DNA of 64,000 bases, from positions 124,001 to 188,000 of the forward strand of contig DASPKM010000001.1 in assembly GCA_035628135.1 (NCBI GenBank). The letters run 5' to 3'. Under the pieces are notes generated by a model that saw only the letters and a program-made list of their open reading frames with translations, was not told where the DNA came from and searched no databases. Below, piece after piece: positions 9,944-19,497 of the stretch (position 1 is its first letter; each line of letters starts with the position of its first letter). The translations under genes were made by a program, and so were the position numbers. Source of the DNA: DASPKM01 sp035628135. Lineage in GTDB: Bacteria > Bacteroidota > Bacteroidia > Chitinophagales > Chitinophagaceae.

Positions 9944-11590
9944 ATGATTAAAGCATTCCATATGAAACCTCTTATCAAGTATCTTATCGCTTTTGCAGTC
10001 ATCGGCATTGCCCCGGCCTGCAAAAAGAATTTCCTGGACAGGCCCCCGATCGACCAGGTTACTTCGGGTAATTTTTATAAAACCAACGAGGAGATCAGGG
10101 CGGCTACCGGGCCTTTATACAACATCGTTTGGTTCGATTATAATGATAAGGCTTTTATGGCCTTCGGCGAAGCCAGGGGCGGCAACCTGAACTCAAATGA
10201 CAGGACCGCATATATCCAGTTTTCGGTAAACTCCACCGATCAAAGCACGCTGCTGCCGGGCTATAAATCTTTTTATAAAATAGTGGCGCAGACCAATACC
10301 ATTATGGCCGCCATTAAAAATGCCACCAACAGCACCGCATCCGACGCCGTAAAACGGGAAGGCATAGCCGAATGCCGCTTCATGCGCGCAATGGCTTATT
10401 ATTATCTCGTAAGCAATTGGGGGGCTGTTCCCATTGTATATGATAATGTATCGCAGCTAAGCAACGAACTGAGAAGGAATAATATCGAGGATGTATGGCA
10501 GTTCATCATCCGCGACCTTACTTACGCGGCCAATAATCTTCCTGCTGTTCCTTATGCACGGGGAAGATTAAGCAAATGGTCGGCCGAAGGAATGCTGGCA
10601 AGGATGTACCTCACCCGCGCAGGATTGGGCGGTACAGGCAGCCGCAAGCAATCTGACCTTGACAGCGCCAAATTTTATGCAGGCAACGTCATTACTAAAA
10701 GCGGGCTCACGCTGCTTCCCAATTATGCCAACCTGTTCAGGGGCGCTTACAACAACAGCGACCACGTAAATCCAAACCCCGAAGCATTGTTCGCGCTGCA
10801 ATGGGCGCCTACCAATAATCCGTGGGGCGTAAATAATTCATTCCAGGCTTATGTGGCCTTCGATCCTGCCATTACGCAAACAGGCGATGGATGGGGCGCT
10901 GCACAAGGCGTTTCGGCCGACCTGGTAAAATACTACATGGCCAATCCCGATGACTCCATCAGGAGAAAAGCAACCACCATGTTCCACCGCGATCATTACC
11001 CTGAACTGAACCAGGCAGCGGGCGGTACTACCGTAACAGGTACCGGCATGGCTTACATCAAAAAATATGTGGTGGGTTCACCAGCCGATAATGGCGGCAA
11101 AGGAAACTTCATGGCGGCCTACATCAATACCTACATGCTGCGCCTGGCCGAAGTGTATTTGATATATGCGGAAGCAGTGCTTGGCAACAGTGGGTCTACC
11201 GCAGATGCCTCAGCACTGCAGGCATTCAATGCCGTTCGCGCGAGGGCAGGAGTAGCTCCTAAGACCTCGCTTACTTTTGCAGACATTTTCCTGGAGAAAA
11301 GGATCGAACTGGCCATGGAAGGTGTTGCCTGGTATGAAATACTAAGATGGTATTACTTTAACCCTGCTGCCGCAAAAGCCTATGTGCTGGCGCAAGACAG
11401 GGGAAATTACACCATCACGTATGTAACGGGTACCAATGCACCAAGGCAATACAATACTACTTATACCAGCGCACATTTTACGTTCACCGATCAAACTGTG
11501 TACCTGCCCTTCCCCGAGGTAGAGATGAACATCGCCCCGGGATTGTCGCAGCCGCCGGTACCGTTCGATTTCAGCGTGCTGACTGACTAA
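9944..11590 (+). CDS. SusD-like outer-membrane glycan-binding lipoprotein
   Basis: Surface lipoprotein that caps the SusC transporter and binds its glycan. It has 548 residues. An alternative start at 9962 (MKPLIKYL) gives a more typical signal peptide. The lipobox IAPAC precedes the lysines and NFLDRPP, a common SusD N-terminus. The TPR-like SusD helices include EIRAATGPLYN, AECRFMRAMAYYYLV and the C-terminal RLAEVYLIYAEAVLG, FNAVRARAGV and FLEKRIELAMEGVAWYEILRW segments. It sits between susC and the surface glycan-binding protein, as expected for a SusCD-SGBP set. Substrate is inferred from context. Confidence 0.95.
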   Translation: MIKAFHMKPLIKYLIAFAVIGIAPACKKNFLDRPPIDQVTSGNFYKTNEEIRAATGPLYNIVWFDYNDKAFMAFGEARGGNLNSNDRTAYIQFSVNSTDQSTLLPGYKSFYKIVAQTNTIMAAIKNATNSTASDAVKREGIAECRFMRAMAYYYLVSNWGAVPIVYDNVSQLSNELRRNNIEDVWQFIIRDLTYAANNLPAVPYARGRLSKWSAEGMLARMYLTRAGLGGTGSRKQSDLDSAKFYAGNVITKSGLTLLPNYANLFRGAYNNSDHVNPNPEALFALQWAPTNNPWGVNNSFQAYVAFDPAITQTGDGWGAAQGVSADLVKYYMANPDDSIRRKATTMFHRDHYPELNQAAGGTTVTGTGMAYIKKYVVGSPADNGGKGNFMAAYINTYMLRLAEVYLIYAEAVLGNSGSTADASALQAFNAVRARAGVAPKTSLTFADIFLEKRIELAMEGVAWYEILRWYYFNPAAAKAYVLAQDRGNYTITYVTGTNAPRQYNTTYTSAHFTFTDQTVYLPFPEVEMNIAPGLSQPPVPFDFSVLTD

Positions 11591-11619
11591 ACCATCCTTG
11601 TCAATATAAAAACATCGTT

Positions 11620-12855
11620 ATGAAAAATATATCGCGCAATATCAACAGGTGTATGCTGGCGCTGGCAGTGGTGGTAAGCACGCTGGCACTGTATTCCTGT
11701 AAGAAAGATTCCATCGGCCCGCCGCAAATAGACAGGGTGCGGCTGCTGGATCCCACTAAAAGGGACAGCTCTTTTGTAAAAGCGTTTCCCGGCACTTTCA
11801 TTGTTATAGAAGGAAGGAACTTCAGCGGGCTGAAGAATGTGTACTTCAATGGCATGGAAGCTGCTTTCAATGCTGCCCTCAATACTGATAACAACATCAT
11901 CATCCGCATTCCTTACGATGCGCCTACCGCTGTTACCGACCCCAACGTTCCCAACAAGATTAGGGTGGTGACAGATCATGGCGAAGCGATGTTCGACTTC
12001 CAGATCGTAGCGCCGCCGCCTGCAATTCTGAGTGCATCCAATGAAAATGCTTTACCGGGCGCCGTGATCACATTAAGAGGAACCAATTTCTGGCTGCTCA
12101 CCAATATTGTTTTTCCCGGTAACGTGAGCGTTACCAATTTTACGGTCAATAGTACCGCAACCGAGCTCACTGTTACCGTACCCGCCACCGCTACCGCAGC
12201 TGGTCCTATTGTTGCCAATGGACAATTTGGTTCTGGCACATCGGTTTTTGTTTTTAATAATCACAAATCGCCCACGCCGGGCTTCCTTGCCAATTTTGAG
12301 GATGGCGATCCTTATTTCGGTTGGGCATGGTGGGGAGGCATCAAGGAAAACAATGCATATCCTAGTAACACTGGTAATTATATAAGGGTGAAACCGTCCG
12401 GTACTATCAATGCGGGCGACGGTGCTTGGTATACCGACAACCGCGCGGTGATGGTAGCGCCGGGAGCATGGATGACAAATGATAAATTAAGTGACCCGAT
12501 AGGAGATTATGCGTTGAAATTCGAGATCAATACCAAAGTGCCGTGGACCGCTGGTTCGTTGATGATAGCGCCCAATGGAAATTTCAACAGGCTTGCACGC
12601 TATGCGCCCTGGGAAACAGCGCCCAATAAGCAGTTCGTCACCAATGGCTGGCAAACTGTTACCATCCCGCTTACAGAATTTAAAAGCGGCTCTGGCAACT
12701 ACAATCCTTCGGGCAGCCCCGCGGCCAACATAGGCGTGCTTACGGGTGGTACCAATACCGCCCCCATACAAATTATGTTATACAACGATGGCAGCACGCC
12801 GCTCACGGCTTTTGACGTGGCGATAGACAACGTGCGCATCGTGAAGATCCGATAA
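11620..12855 (+). CDS. IPT/TIG surface glycan-binding lipoprotein (SGBP-B-like)
   Basis: A non-catalytic cell-surface protein expected to hold the polysaccharide near the SusCD transporter. It has 411 residues with a lipoprotein signal (LALYSC followed by KKDS). Two IPT/TIG immunoglobulin-like domains follow: about 40-130 (GTFIVIEGRNFSGLKNVYFNG) and about 135-210 (PGAVITLRGTNFWLLTNIVF). The C-terminal half (about 225-411) is rich in Trp and Tyr, for example FGWAWWGGIK, GAWYTDNRAV and RYAPWET. It resembles the binding domain of xyloglucan-locus SGBP-B proteins; this is recognition from memory, not a search. It is the last gene before a strong terminator and 29 bases after susD. Confidence 0.85.
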   Translation: MKNISRNINRCMLALAVVVSTLALYSCKKDSIGPPQIDRVRLLDPTKRDSSFVKAFPGTFIVIEGRNFSGLKNVYFNGMEAAFNAALNTDNNIIIRIPYDAPTAVTDPNVPNKIRVVTDHGEAMFDFQIVAPPPAILSASNENALPGAVITLRGTNFWLLTNIVFPGNVSVTNFTVNSTATELTVTVPATATAAGPIVANGQFGSGTSVFVFNNHKSPTPGFLANFEDGDPYFGWAWWGGIKENNAYPSNTGNYIRVKPSGTINAGDGAWYTDNRAVMVAPGAWMTNDKLSDPIGDYALKFEINTKVPWTAGSLMIAPNGNFNRLARYAPWETAPNKQFVTNGWQTVTIPLTEFKSGSGNYNPSGSPAANIGVLTGGTNTAPIQIMLYNDGSTPLTAFDVAIDNVRIVKIR

Positions 12856-12886
12856 CATAGTAGTAGTTTTTTCATGTAGCAGTCGC

Positions 12887-12919
12887 GCATGGACTATGTC
12901 TATAGTCCATGCTTTTTTT
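12887..12919 (+). terminator. Intrinsic terminator after the SusCD-SGBP unit
   Basis: A perfect 11-bp stem (GCATGGACTAT at 12887-12897 and its complement at 12902-12912) with a GTCT loop is followed directly by seven T residues (12913-12919). This is a textbook rho-independent terminator on the plus strand. It begins 32 bases after the SGBP stop codon. The 3' arm contains an ATG at 12909 that is in frame with the next gene, but a start inside a terminator stem is unlikely, so the next gene is started at 12933. Confidence 0.9.
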
Positions 12920-12932
12920 AAATTTACTCTTC

Positions 12933-15338
12933 ATGAAGAGAGCCCCTTTATCGCTGATGATCGGCATCCTGTTTTTTTGCGGGGTACTACATGCTCAGCA
13001 TGCGGGCAGGATAAGTTTTAATGATGAATGGAAGTTCAGGTTAGACAGCATTGCCTCCTACAGCGGTCCCGGTATAAACGATGCCGCATGGAGGCAGCTC
13101 AAGCTTCCACATGATTGGAGCATAGAGGGCAGCTTCAGCAAAGATCATCCCGCAGGTACGGGCGGTGGCGCTTTACCAGGCGGTATCGGCTGGTACCGCA
13201 AAACATTCTCGATGGCCACCGCACAAAAAGGTAAGCGCGTATTCATTGAGTTCGATGGGGTGTACAGGAACAGCGAAGTATTCATCAATGGACAGACCCT
13301 CGGAGTGCGGCCTAATGGATACATTTCTTTTTATTACGAGCTGACACCTTACCTGAAGTACGGTAATGAAAAAAATGTGCTGGCGGTTAAGGTGGACAAT
13401 TCAAAACAACCCAATTCACGATGGTATACCGGATCAGGCATTTATCGCAATGTGTGGCTTACAGTTTTGAACCCATCGCATATTGAGCATTGGGGCAGTT
13501 TTATAACTACGCCAATGGTGAACGACAATCAGGCCACCGTTCACATTGCTACAAAACTGGTAGCGGCGGACAAGCGTTTAACACTTGTAACTGATGTGTA
13601 TGATGAAAAAGGAAAGAAGGTTGCGGCGGATTCAAAAGCCATCGAAGGAAATGAAGTTTTACAGCCTGTCGTCATTAGTAATCCTCAGTTATGGTCGATA
13701 GAAAAGCCTTACTTATACAAAGCCGTATCAGAATTGCGTTTGGGTCAGCAGGTATTGGACAGGTATGAAACAAGTTTCGGTATAAGGTATTTTGATTTCG
13801 ATACTGATAAAGGTTTTTCATTGAATGGAAAACCGTTGAAAATACTGGGTGTTTGCAATCACCACGACCTCGGCGCACTCGGCGCTGCCATCAATACCCG
13901 TGCGCTGGAACGGCAACTGGAAATATTGAAGGCAATGGGTTGCAATGGCATCAGGACGGCGCACAATCCTCCCGCACCTGAATTGTTATCACTTGCAGAT
14001 AAAATGGGTTTTATCGTGATGGATGAGGCTTTCGATATGTGGTCGCGCCCTAAAACAAAGTACGACTATCACCTCGATTGGAAAGATTGGTATAAAAAAG
14101 ACCTTGAAGATTTTGTGCGGCGCGACCGCAACCATCCTTCTGTCTTTATCTGGAGCATCGGAAATGAAATTCCCGAACAATGGGGAAAGGATTCGATAGG
14201 AATACCCATGGCGAGGGAACTGGTGGGCATCGTACGCAATCTCGATCCTACCCGGCCGGTAACAACAGGCAATAACGAAGCGAACCACTATAATCATTTA
14301 TTGCAATCAGGAGCATTTGAGCTTATCGGCTATAATTACAACCACCAGCGTTGGGGATCATTTCGCAAAGAATGGCCTGGAAAAAAATTGATCGTTACCG
14401 AAAGCACTTCGGCATTGGCAACAAGAGGCCATTACGATCGCATTCCATCCGATAGCATCCGGCGTTGGCCCAAACGGTGGGACCTTCCGCTCGAAGACGG
14501 CAATCCTGATTGGACGGTATCGGCATACGATCATGTAAGCGCGCCCTGGGGCTCCACGCACGAAGAAAGCCTGAAAGTATTAAAACAATACGAGCATGTT
14601 GCCGGAATGTTCATCTGGACAGGATTTGATTATCTGGGCGAACCAACGCCCTATCCCTGGCCCGCAAGGAGCTCGTACTTCGGCATTATTGACCTCGCAG
14701 GATTTCCTAAAGATGTGTATTATCTATACCAAAGTGAATTTACCAATAAGCCGGTACTGCATATCTATCCCCATTGGAACTGGAAGCGCGGCGATACCGT
14801 GGACGTAATAGCTTATTATAACAATGCAGACGAAGTAGAATTATTTTTAAATGGGACCTCCCTGGGTAAACGCTCGAAGGATACTGCATTGCATGTAAAG
14901 TGGCGGGTGCCCTATGCGCCAGGAACAATAAAGGCCATTTCGCAAAGAAATGGACAAACAGTGCTAACCCGCGAAGTGCGCACCGCAGGAGCGCCTTATA
15001 AACCGTTATTGAAAGCAGACAGGAATGTTATAAACGCCGATGGAAACGATCTTTCATTTGTCACAGTAACTATTACAGATAAGGACGGGGTGATGGTTCC
15101 CAATGCCAATCACCTTATACAGTTCTCAATTAAAGGACAGGGAACTATTGAGGCGGTTGACAGCGGCAGCCCTGTAAGCCTGGAGCCGTTCAAGGCTTCG
15201 CGGCACACGGCCATGAATGGAAAAGCATTGTGCATTGTACGGTCGAACGGCAATACCGGAAGCATTCAACTAACAGCTTCTGTGCAAGGATTACAGCCGG
15301 CCAGCATTTTACTCATCGCAAATACAAAAGCGAAATGA
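12933..15338 (+). CDS. GH2 beta-galactosidase
   Basis: Exported GH2 enzyme, probably a beta-galactosidase that removes side-chain galactose from oligosaccharides. The ATG at 12933 is chosen because an earlier in-frame ATG lies in the terminator hairpin. The protein has 801 residues with a signal peptide (MKRAPLSLMIGILFFCGVLHAQ). The order is sugar-binding domain, immunoglobulin-like domain, catalytic barrel, then C-terminal Ig-like domains including LFLNGTSLGKRS. Acid/base Glu412 lies in WSIGNEIPEQ and nucleophile Glu490 in LIVTESTS. Its stop overlaps the GH95 start by four bases (ATGA), which suggests translational coupling. Other GH2 activities such as beta-glucuronidase are possible, but the locus context favours beta-galactosidase. 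Confidence 0.9.
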   Translation: MKRAPLSLMIGILFFCGVLHAQHAGRISFNDEWKFRLDSIASYSGPGINDAAWRQLKLPHDWSIEGSFSKDHPAGTGGGALPGGIGWYRKTFSMATAQKGKRVFIEFDGVYRNSEVFINGQTLGVRPNGYISFYYELTPYLKYGNEKNVLAVKVDNSKQPNSRWYTGSGIYRNVWLTVLNPSHIEHWGSFITTPMVNDNQATVHIATKLVAADKRLTLVTDVYDEKGKKVAADSKAIEGNEVLQPVVISNPQLWSIEKPYLYKAVSELRLGQQVLDRYETSFGIRYFDFDTDKGFSLNGKPLKILGVCNHHDLGALGAAINTRALERQLEILKAMGCNGIRTAHNPPAPELLSLADKMGFIVMDEAFDMWSRPKTKYDYHLDWKDWYKKDLEDFVRRDRNHPSVFIWSIGNEIPEQWGKDSIGIPMARELVGIVRNLDPTRPVTTGNNEANHYNHLLQSGAFELIGYNYNHQRWGSFRKEWPGKKLIVTESTSALATRGHYDRIPSDSIRRWPKRWDLPLEDGNPDWTVSAYDHVSAPWGSTHEESLKVLKQYEHVAGMFIWTGFDYLGEPTPYPWPARSSYFGIIDLAGFPKDVYYLYQSEFTNKPVLHIYPHWNWKRGDTVDVIAYYNNADEVELFLNGTSLGKRSKDTALHVKWRVPYAPGTIKAISQRNGQTVLTREVRTAGAPYKPLLKADRNVINADGNDLSFVTVTITDKDGVMVPNANHLIQFSIKGQGTIEAVDSGSPVSLEPFKASRHTAMNGKALCIVRSNGNTGSIQLTASVQGLQPASILLIANTKAK

Positions 15339-17722
15339 GGTGGGTGATGATGATAGTATTTATGTTGATTGGCATTGCGGCTATGCCGCAACAATCTTTT
15401 TTTGCCGTGCCCGTAAGAGGCTTTACCAACTGGCAGCCCGCGTCAGGTTGGGAACACGCATCGCTAAGCGGCAATGGCACCCTGGGTGCAATGGTGATGG
15501 GCGAACCACATGATGAAACCATCATTTTATCCCATGCCTTGCTGTATTTGCCAAGAAAGCGTTCGGCCTCCCTTATCGATCAGGCCTCAGTATTGGACAG
15601 CATCCGAAAATTATTATTGCAAGGCAAATTCCAGGAAGCAGCAAAAATACCGGTAGCCCTGCGGCAGCAGCAAGGATATCATGATGAAAGAGATCCATTC
15701 ATCCCCGCATTCGATCTAAAAATCCAGCACGAGGGATCGAATATCGTACGCTACCAGCGCTCGGTTAATTTTAAAACAGGTGAAGCCATTGTAGACTGGC
15801 AGAACAAGGCGGGTAGTTTTCAACGGAAATTATTTGTATCGAGGGCCGACAGCGTGATCGCGCTATCGATAAAAGGTACTGCCAGGATTAATTGCAGCTT
15901 TCGCTTCGAGCGCAGGCTGGTGGAGTGGAACCAATGGGGATTTATCAATGAGCATATCCGCAGTGTTCAGGCTGGTGCAGAAGGAAATGAATGGCTGCAC
16001 TATCAATCGGGTTTTACCTTCAGGCATGCCAATGCCATTCATGGTTATGAAGGATTGGGAAGACTGATCGCCCTGAATGGCACGGTTACCCGTAAGGGTA
16101 ATACCCTGCAAGTACAAAATGCAGATGAGGTGTTGCTGCTCATTAAAATTGTTCCGTTGTACAACGATGCTTCGCAAATGGCGGTGTTAAAGCAACGGTT
16201 ATCCGCAACCGAAGCCAGTTACCACGCTTTATTGACAAGACATATCGCCATCCATGGCGAGTTATTCAACAGGGTTACCTTCAGCCTGCACGCCAGTGAA
16301 GAGGACAGGCTGTTGCATTCCGTGGAATTGCTTTTGCGCTCCAGGCAAAAAGCAGTGCCTGCAATGATCGAGAAAGCCTTCGATGCCGGCAGGTACAACA
16401 TCATCAGCGCCACCGGCACCAATCCGCCAAACCTGCAAGGCATTTGGTCAGGCACCTGGACCGCCCCATGGACCGGTGGCATGACCAACGACGGCAACCT
16501 GGCTACCGCCATATCCATGAACCTGCCCGGCAACATGCCCGAACTGATGAAAGCTTTTTGCAATTACCATCAACGCTTATTGAACGATTATCGCACCGCG
16601 GCAAAAAAACTGTACAACTGCCGCGGCATACATATTCCCGCGCAGGCAACCACCACCGGCATCGATACTGATTTTGGAGAAATATGGTGCCTCACCTTCT
16701 GGACCGGCGGCGCAGGCTGGACCGCTGATTTCTTCTGGGATTATTATCAATACACACTGGATAAAGAATTCTTGCAGCAGCAGGCTTACCCTTTCATGAA
16801 AGAAGCCGCTTTGTTTTATGAAGATTTTCTCCGGCTGGACAATAATGGAAAATACATTTTCAATCCGTCTTATTCACCAGAGAACAATCCTGCCAATAGC
16901 AATTCGCAGGCAAGCATCAATGCTACCATGGACATCATGATCGCAAAGCAATTATTGCGTAACTGCATACAGGCCGCGGAAATCTTAAAGACAGATGAAG
17001 CCAAAGTGAAACAATGGCAAGTCATGCTGGCAAAAATGCCGGCGTACGAATTGAACGAAGCGGGTGCGTTGAAAGAATGGATATGGAAAGGACTGGAAGA
17101 AAACCACCGCCACCGCCACGCTTCTCATTTGTATGCATTGTTCAACGAGATAGCACCTGAATTTAAAGCCGATGCCCGTTTGCGGGCAGGGGCCATTAAA
17201 GTAATTGAAGAAAAGATGAAATTCCGCGCTGCTGAAGGCGGAGGGGAAATGGCATTCGGACTGGTGCAATTAGGTTCCGCCGCCGCCCACCTTGGCCAAA
17301 GTGAAAAAGCCCTGCAGTTGGTCGAATGGCTTGCGGCCCGCTATTGGACCCATGGACTTGGCTCTTATCACAACGTGTATGGTTTATTCAATACCGATAT
17401 CAGCGGGGGGCTTCCTTATCTCATCACACAAATGCTGGTGTATTCAGAACAGGGACTGGTGTCGGTACTGCCCGCCTTGCCTGCTGAATGGACACAGGGA
17501 AGCATTAAAGGCTTGTTATTAAGGGGGAATATCATTTTGGAAAAACTGCAATGGAACGGGGATGAAGTGGAAATAGTATTGCGCGCCAACCATCCCCAAA
17601 AAATTACCCTGCAATTCCCCTTTGCAGTGGAATCGGGTAAAAGGGATACAGTAACAAAGATGGAATTGGAATTGCCGCGGCACCGGTCATTCGGCATTAT
17701 AGCCAAACGAGCCAAAAAATAA
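15335..17722 (+). CDS. GH95-family glycosidase (alpha-L-fucosidase-like)
   Basis: Predicted to remove terminal alpha-1,2-L-fucose, or L-galactose, from xyloglucan side chains. The ATG at 15335 overlaps the GH2 stop as ATGA and begins a hydrophobic leader (MRWVMMIVFMLIGIAAMPQ); the frame stays open upstream inside GH2 but that part is not credible. The protein has 795 residues, normal for the family. An N-terminal beta-sandwich (NWQPASGWEHASLSGNGTLGAMVMG) precedes the helical (alpha/alpha)6 catalytic domain. Glu516 in PSYSPENNP matches the family general acid, and HRHASHLYALF and NTDISGG match later conserved blocks. The usual NIN-x-MNYW segment is replaced by DGNLATAISMNLPGNMP, so this belongs to a divergent subgroup and its exact specificity is uncertain. 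Confidence 0.82.
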   Translation: MRWVMMIVFMLIGIAAMPQQSFFAVPVRGFTNWQPASGWEHASLSGNGTLGAMVMGEPHDETIILSHALLYLPRKRSASLIDQASVLDSIRKLLLQGKFQEAAKIPVALRQQQGYHDERDPFIPAFDLKIQHEGSNIVRYQRSVNFKTGEAIVDWQNKAGSFQRKLFVSRADSVIALSIKGTARINCSFRFERRLVEWNQWGFINEHIRSVQAGAEGNEWLHYQSGFTFRHANAIHGYEGLGRLIALNGTVTRKGNTLQVQNADEVLLLIKIVPLYNDASQMAVLKQRLSATEASYHALLTRHIAIHGELFNRVTFSLHASEEDRLLHSVELLLRSRQKAVPAMIEKAFDAGRYNIISATGTNPPNLQGIWSGTWTAPWTGGMTNDGNLATAISMNLPGNMPELMKAFCNYHQRLLNDYRTAAKKLYNCRGIHIPAQATTTGIDTDFGEIWCLTFWTGGAGWTADFFWDYYQYTLDKEFLQQQAYPFMKEAALFYEDFLRLDNNGKYIFNPSYSPENNPANSNSQASINATMDIMIAKQLLRNCIQAAEILKTDEAKVKQWQVMLAKMPAYELNEAGALKEWIWKGLEENHRHRHASHLYALFNEIAPEFKADARLRAGAIKVIEEKMKFRAAEGGGEMAFGLVQLGSAAAHLGQSEKALQLVEWLAARYWTHGLGSYHNVYGLFNTDISGGLPYLITQMLVYSEQGLVSVLPALPAEWTQGSIKGLLLRGNIILEKLQWNGDEVEIVLRANHPQKITLQFPFAVESGKRDTVTKMELELPRHRSFGIIAKRAKK

Positions 17723-17725
17723 ATA

Positions 17726-19489
17726 ATGAACGCTTACTTGATAAAATACGCATTGACGGTCCACATCCTCTGCACTTCCACGATGGCTTTTTCCCAAGAG
17801 GCGAATGGAAGGATACATTTGAACCAGGCCGGGTTCTATCCCGCATGGCCTAAAATAGCTGTGGTCGCCGGTAAAGCAGATGCCACTGTGTTTTATGTAA
17901 TTACCGTCGATAAACGCGACACCGTGTTCTCGGGACCACTTTCAGCAGAAAAGCAATCCCTCAATTCTGCAACGGTTACCAAAATTGCTGACTTCAGCGC
18001 TTATACTCACAAGGGCAACTACGTCATTTCTATTCCCGGTGTAGGCAGCTCCTATCCCTTTGCCATAACCGAAAATGTGCATGCCCCGCTATCGGCCGCC
18101 GTGTTGAAAGCATTTTATTTTCAGCGTTCCAACACGCCGCTTCCGGCTGAGTATGCGTCCAAATGGGCACGGCCCGCCGGGCATGCCGATACCGATGTGC
18201 TGATACATCCTTCAGCTGCCAGTGGAAAACGCGCAGCTAACACCCGCATTGCTTCGCCGGGCGGATGGTATGATGCGGGGGATTACAACAAGTATATCGT
18301 GAACTCGGGCATTACCATGGGAACGTTACTATCTGCATTCGAAGATTTTCCCGCTTACTTCCATGGTTGTACTACGGGTATTGCGGAAAGCAGGGATGCC
18401 GTGCCGGACATTTTGAATGAAATAATCTACAACCTGCGCTGGATGCTGACGATGCAGGACCCTGAAGACGGCGGCGTGTACCACAAGCTCACCAATGCGG
18501 CCTTCGATGGAATGGTAATGCCCGGCGTAACAACTGCGCCGAGATATGTAGTTCAAAAAGGAACGGCGGCCACGCTTGATTTTGCCGCGGTATGTGCGCA
18601 AGCGGCCAGGATCATAAAAAAGTTCGACAATCAATTGCCGGGGCTGGCCGACAGTTGTATTAATGCTGCACTTAGGGCATGGGACTGGGCAAAGAAAAAT
18701 CCTAATCTCGTCTACAGCCAACGCAGCATCAATGAACGGTTCGATCCGGACATTTCAACAGGCGAGTATGGCGACAGGCAGTTTAGCGACGAATGGCTAT
18801 GGGCTGCAACGGAATTGTTCGCCACCACGCACAGCAGGCCATTTTACGACACGATAGTAGCGAGAATGAAAGACCCTGTGCCGCTTCCTTCCTGGGCCAA
18901 TGTGGCCATGTTGGGCTATTACAGCCTGGTGCGCCAAAGGGATTTGCTTCCCGGATATTCGGTACCGTTAGTAAAACAAATGCGCGACAGTATCCTCGCA
19001 ATAGCAGATGCTTATTTGTCGAAAATATCATCAAGCGCTTTTGCGACCGTCATGGGTCAATCGCGCAGGGATTTCGTGTGGGGCAGCAATGCGGTAGCCG
19101 CCAACCAGGGAATATTATTGATAACAGCCTACTTTCTTTCGAACGATAAAAAATATGTATACGCCGCCGCCGGCAATCTCGACTATATCTTAGGCCGCAA
19201 TGCAACAGGCTATTGTTTTGTAACGGGCGCGGGAGCAAAATCGCCGATGCATCCGCACCATCGTCCTTCGGAAGCAGATGGGATACCGGAGCCTGTTCCC
19301 GGCTTACTGGCAGGTGGCCCCAATCCCGGCAGGCAGGACAAATGCAATTATCCTTTTACGGAACCTGAAATGGCATACATCGATGAAGCCTGCTCCTATG
19401 CTTCCAATGAGATAGCCATTAACTGGAATGCGCCGTTGGTATATTTGGTAAGCGCCATCGAAGCCATCAGCATTGCGATAGCGGAGTGA
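17726..19489 (+). CDS. GH9 endo-beta-1,4-glucanase
   Basis: Inverting endoglucanase predicted to cut the beta-1,4-glucan backbone; the only endo-acting enzyme visible in this locus. It has 587 residues with a signal peptide ending near TMAFSQ and no lipobox Cys. A CelD_N immunoglobulin-like domain (about 28-125, RIHLNQAGFYPAWPK) precedes the GH9 helical barrel. Asp183 and Asp186 in WYDAGDYNKY are the catalytic base pair, and Glu562 in YASNEIAINWNAPL is the acid. The C-terminal GH9 signature with HPHHRPSEAD is also present. It starts three bases after the GH95 stop, so GH2-GH95-GH9 is one translational unit. In characterised xyloglucan loci GH9 is usually accompanied by a GH5 or GH74 enzyme; none is seen here, though one may lie upstream of the window. 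Confidence 0.93.
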   Translation: MNAYLIKYALTVHILCTSTMAFSQEANGRIHLNQAGFYPAWPKIAVVAGKADATVFYVITVDKRDTVFSGPLSAEKQSLNSATVTKIADFSAYTHKGNYVISIPGVGSSYPFAITENVHAPLSAAVLKAFYFQRSNTPLPAEYASKWARPAGHADTDVLIHPSAASGKRAANTRIASPGGWYDAGDYNKYIVNSGITMGTLLSAFEDFPAYFHGCTTGIAESRDAVPDILNEIIYNLRWMLTMQDPEDGGVYHKLTNAAFDGMVMPGVTTAPRYVVQKGTAATLDFAAVCAQAARIIKKFDNQLPGLADSCINAALRAWDWAKKNPNLVYSQRSINERFDPDISTGEYGDRQFSDEWLWAATELFATTHSRPFYDTIVARMKDPVPLPSWANVAMLGYYSLVRQRDLLPGYSVPLVKQMRDSILAIADAYLSKISSSAFATVMGQSRRDFVWGSNAVAANQGILLITAYFLSNDKKYVYAAAGNLDYILGRNATGYCFVTGAGAKSPMHPHHRPSEADGIPEPVPGLLAGGPNPGRQDKCNYPFTEPEMAYIDEACSYASNEIAINWNAPLVYLVSAIEAISIAIAE

Positions 19490-19497
19490 TATAAAAA

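Noticed and set aside
12909..12932. Earlier ATG for the GH2 gene
   Set aside because: It lies in the 3' arm of a perfect terminator stem and adds residues without signal-peptide character; 12933 gives a normal leader.
15230..15334. Upstream extension of the GH95 gene within GH2
   Set aside because: The extra 35 residues overlap the GH2 coding region and have no leader features; the ATGA overlap at 15335 is the natural start.
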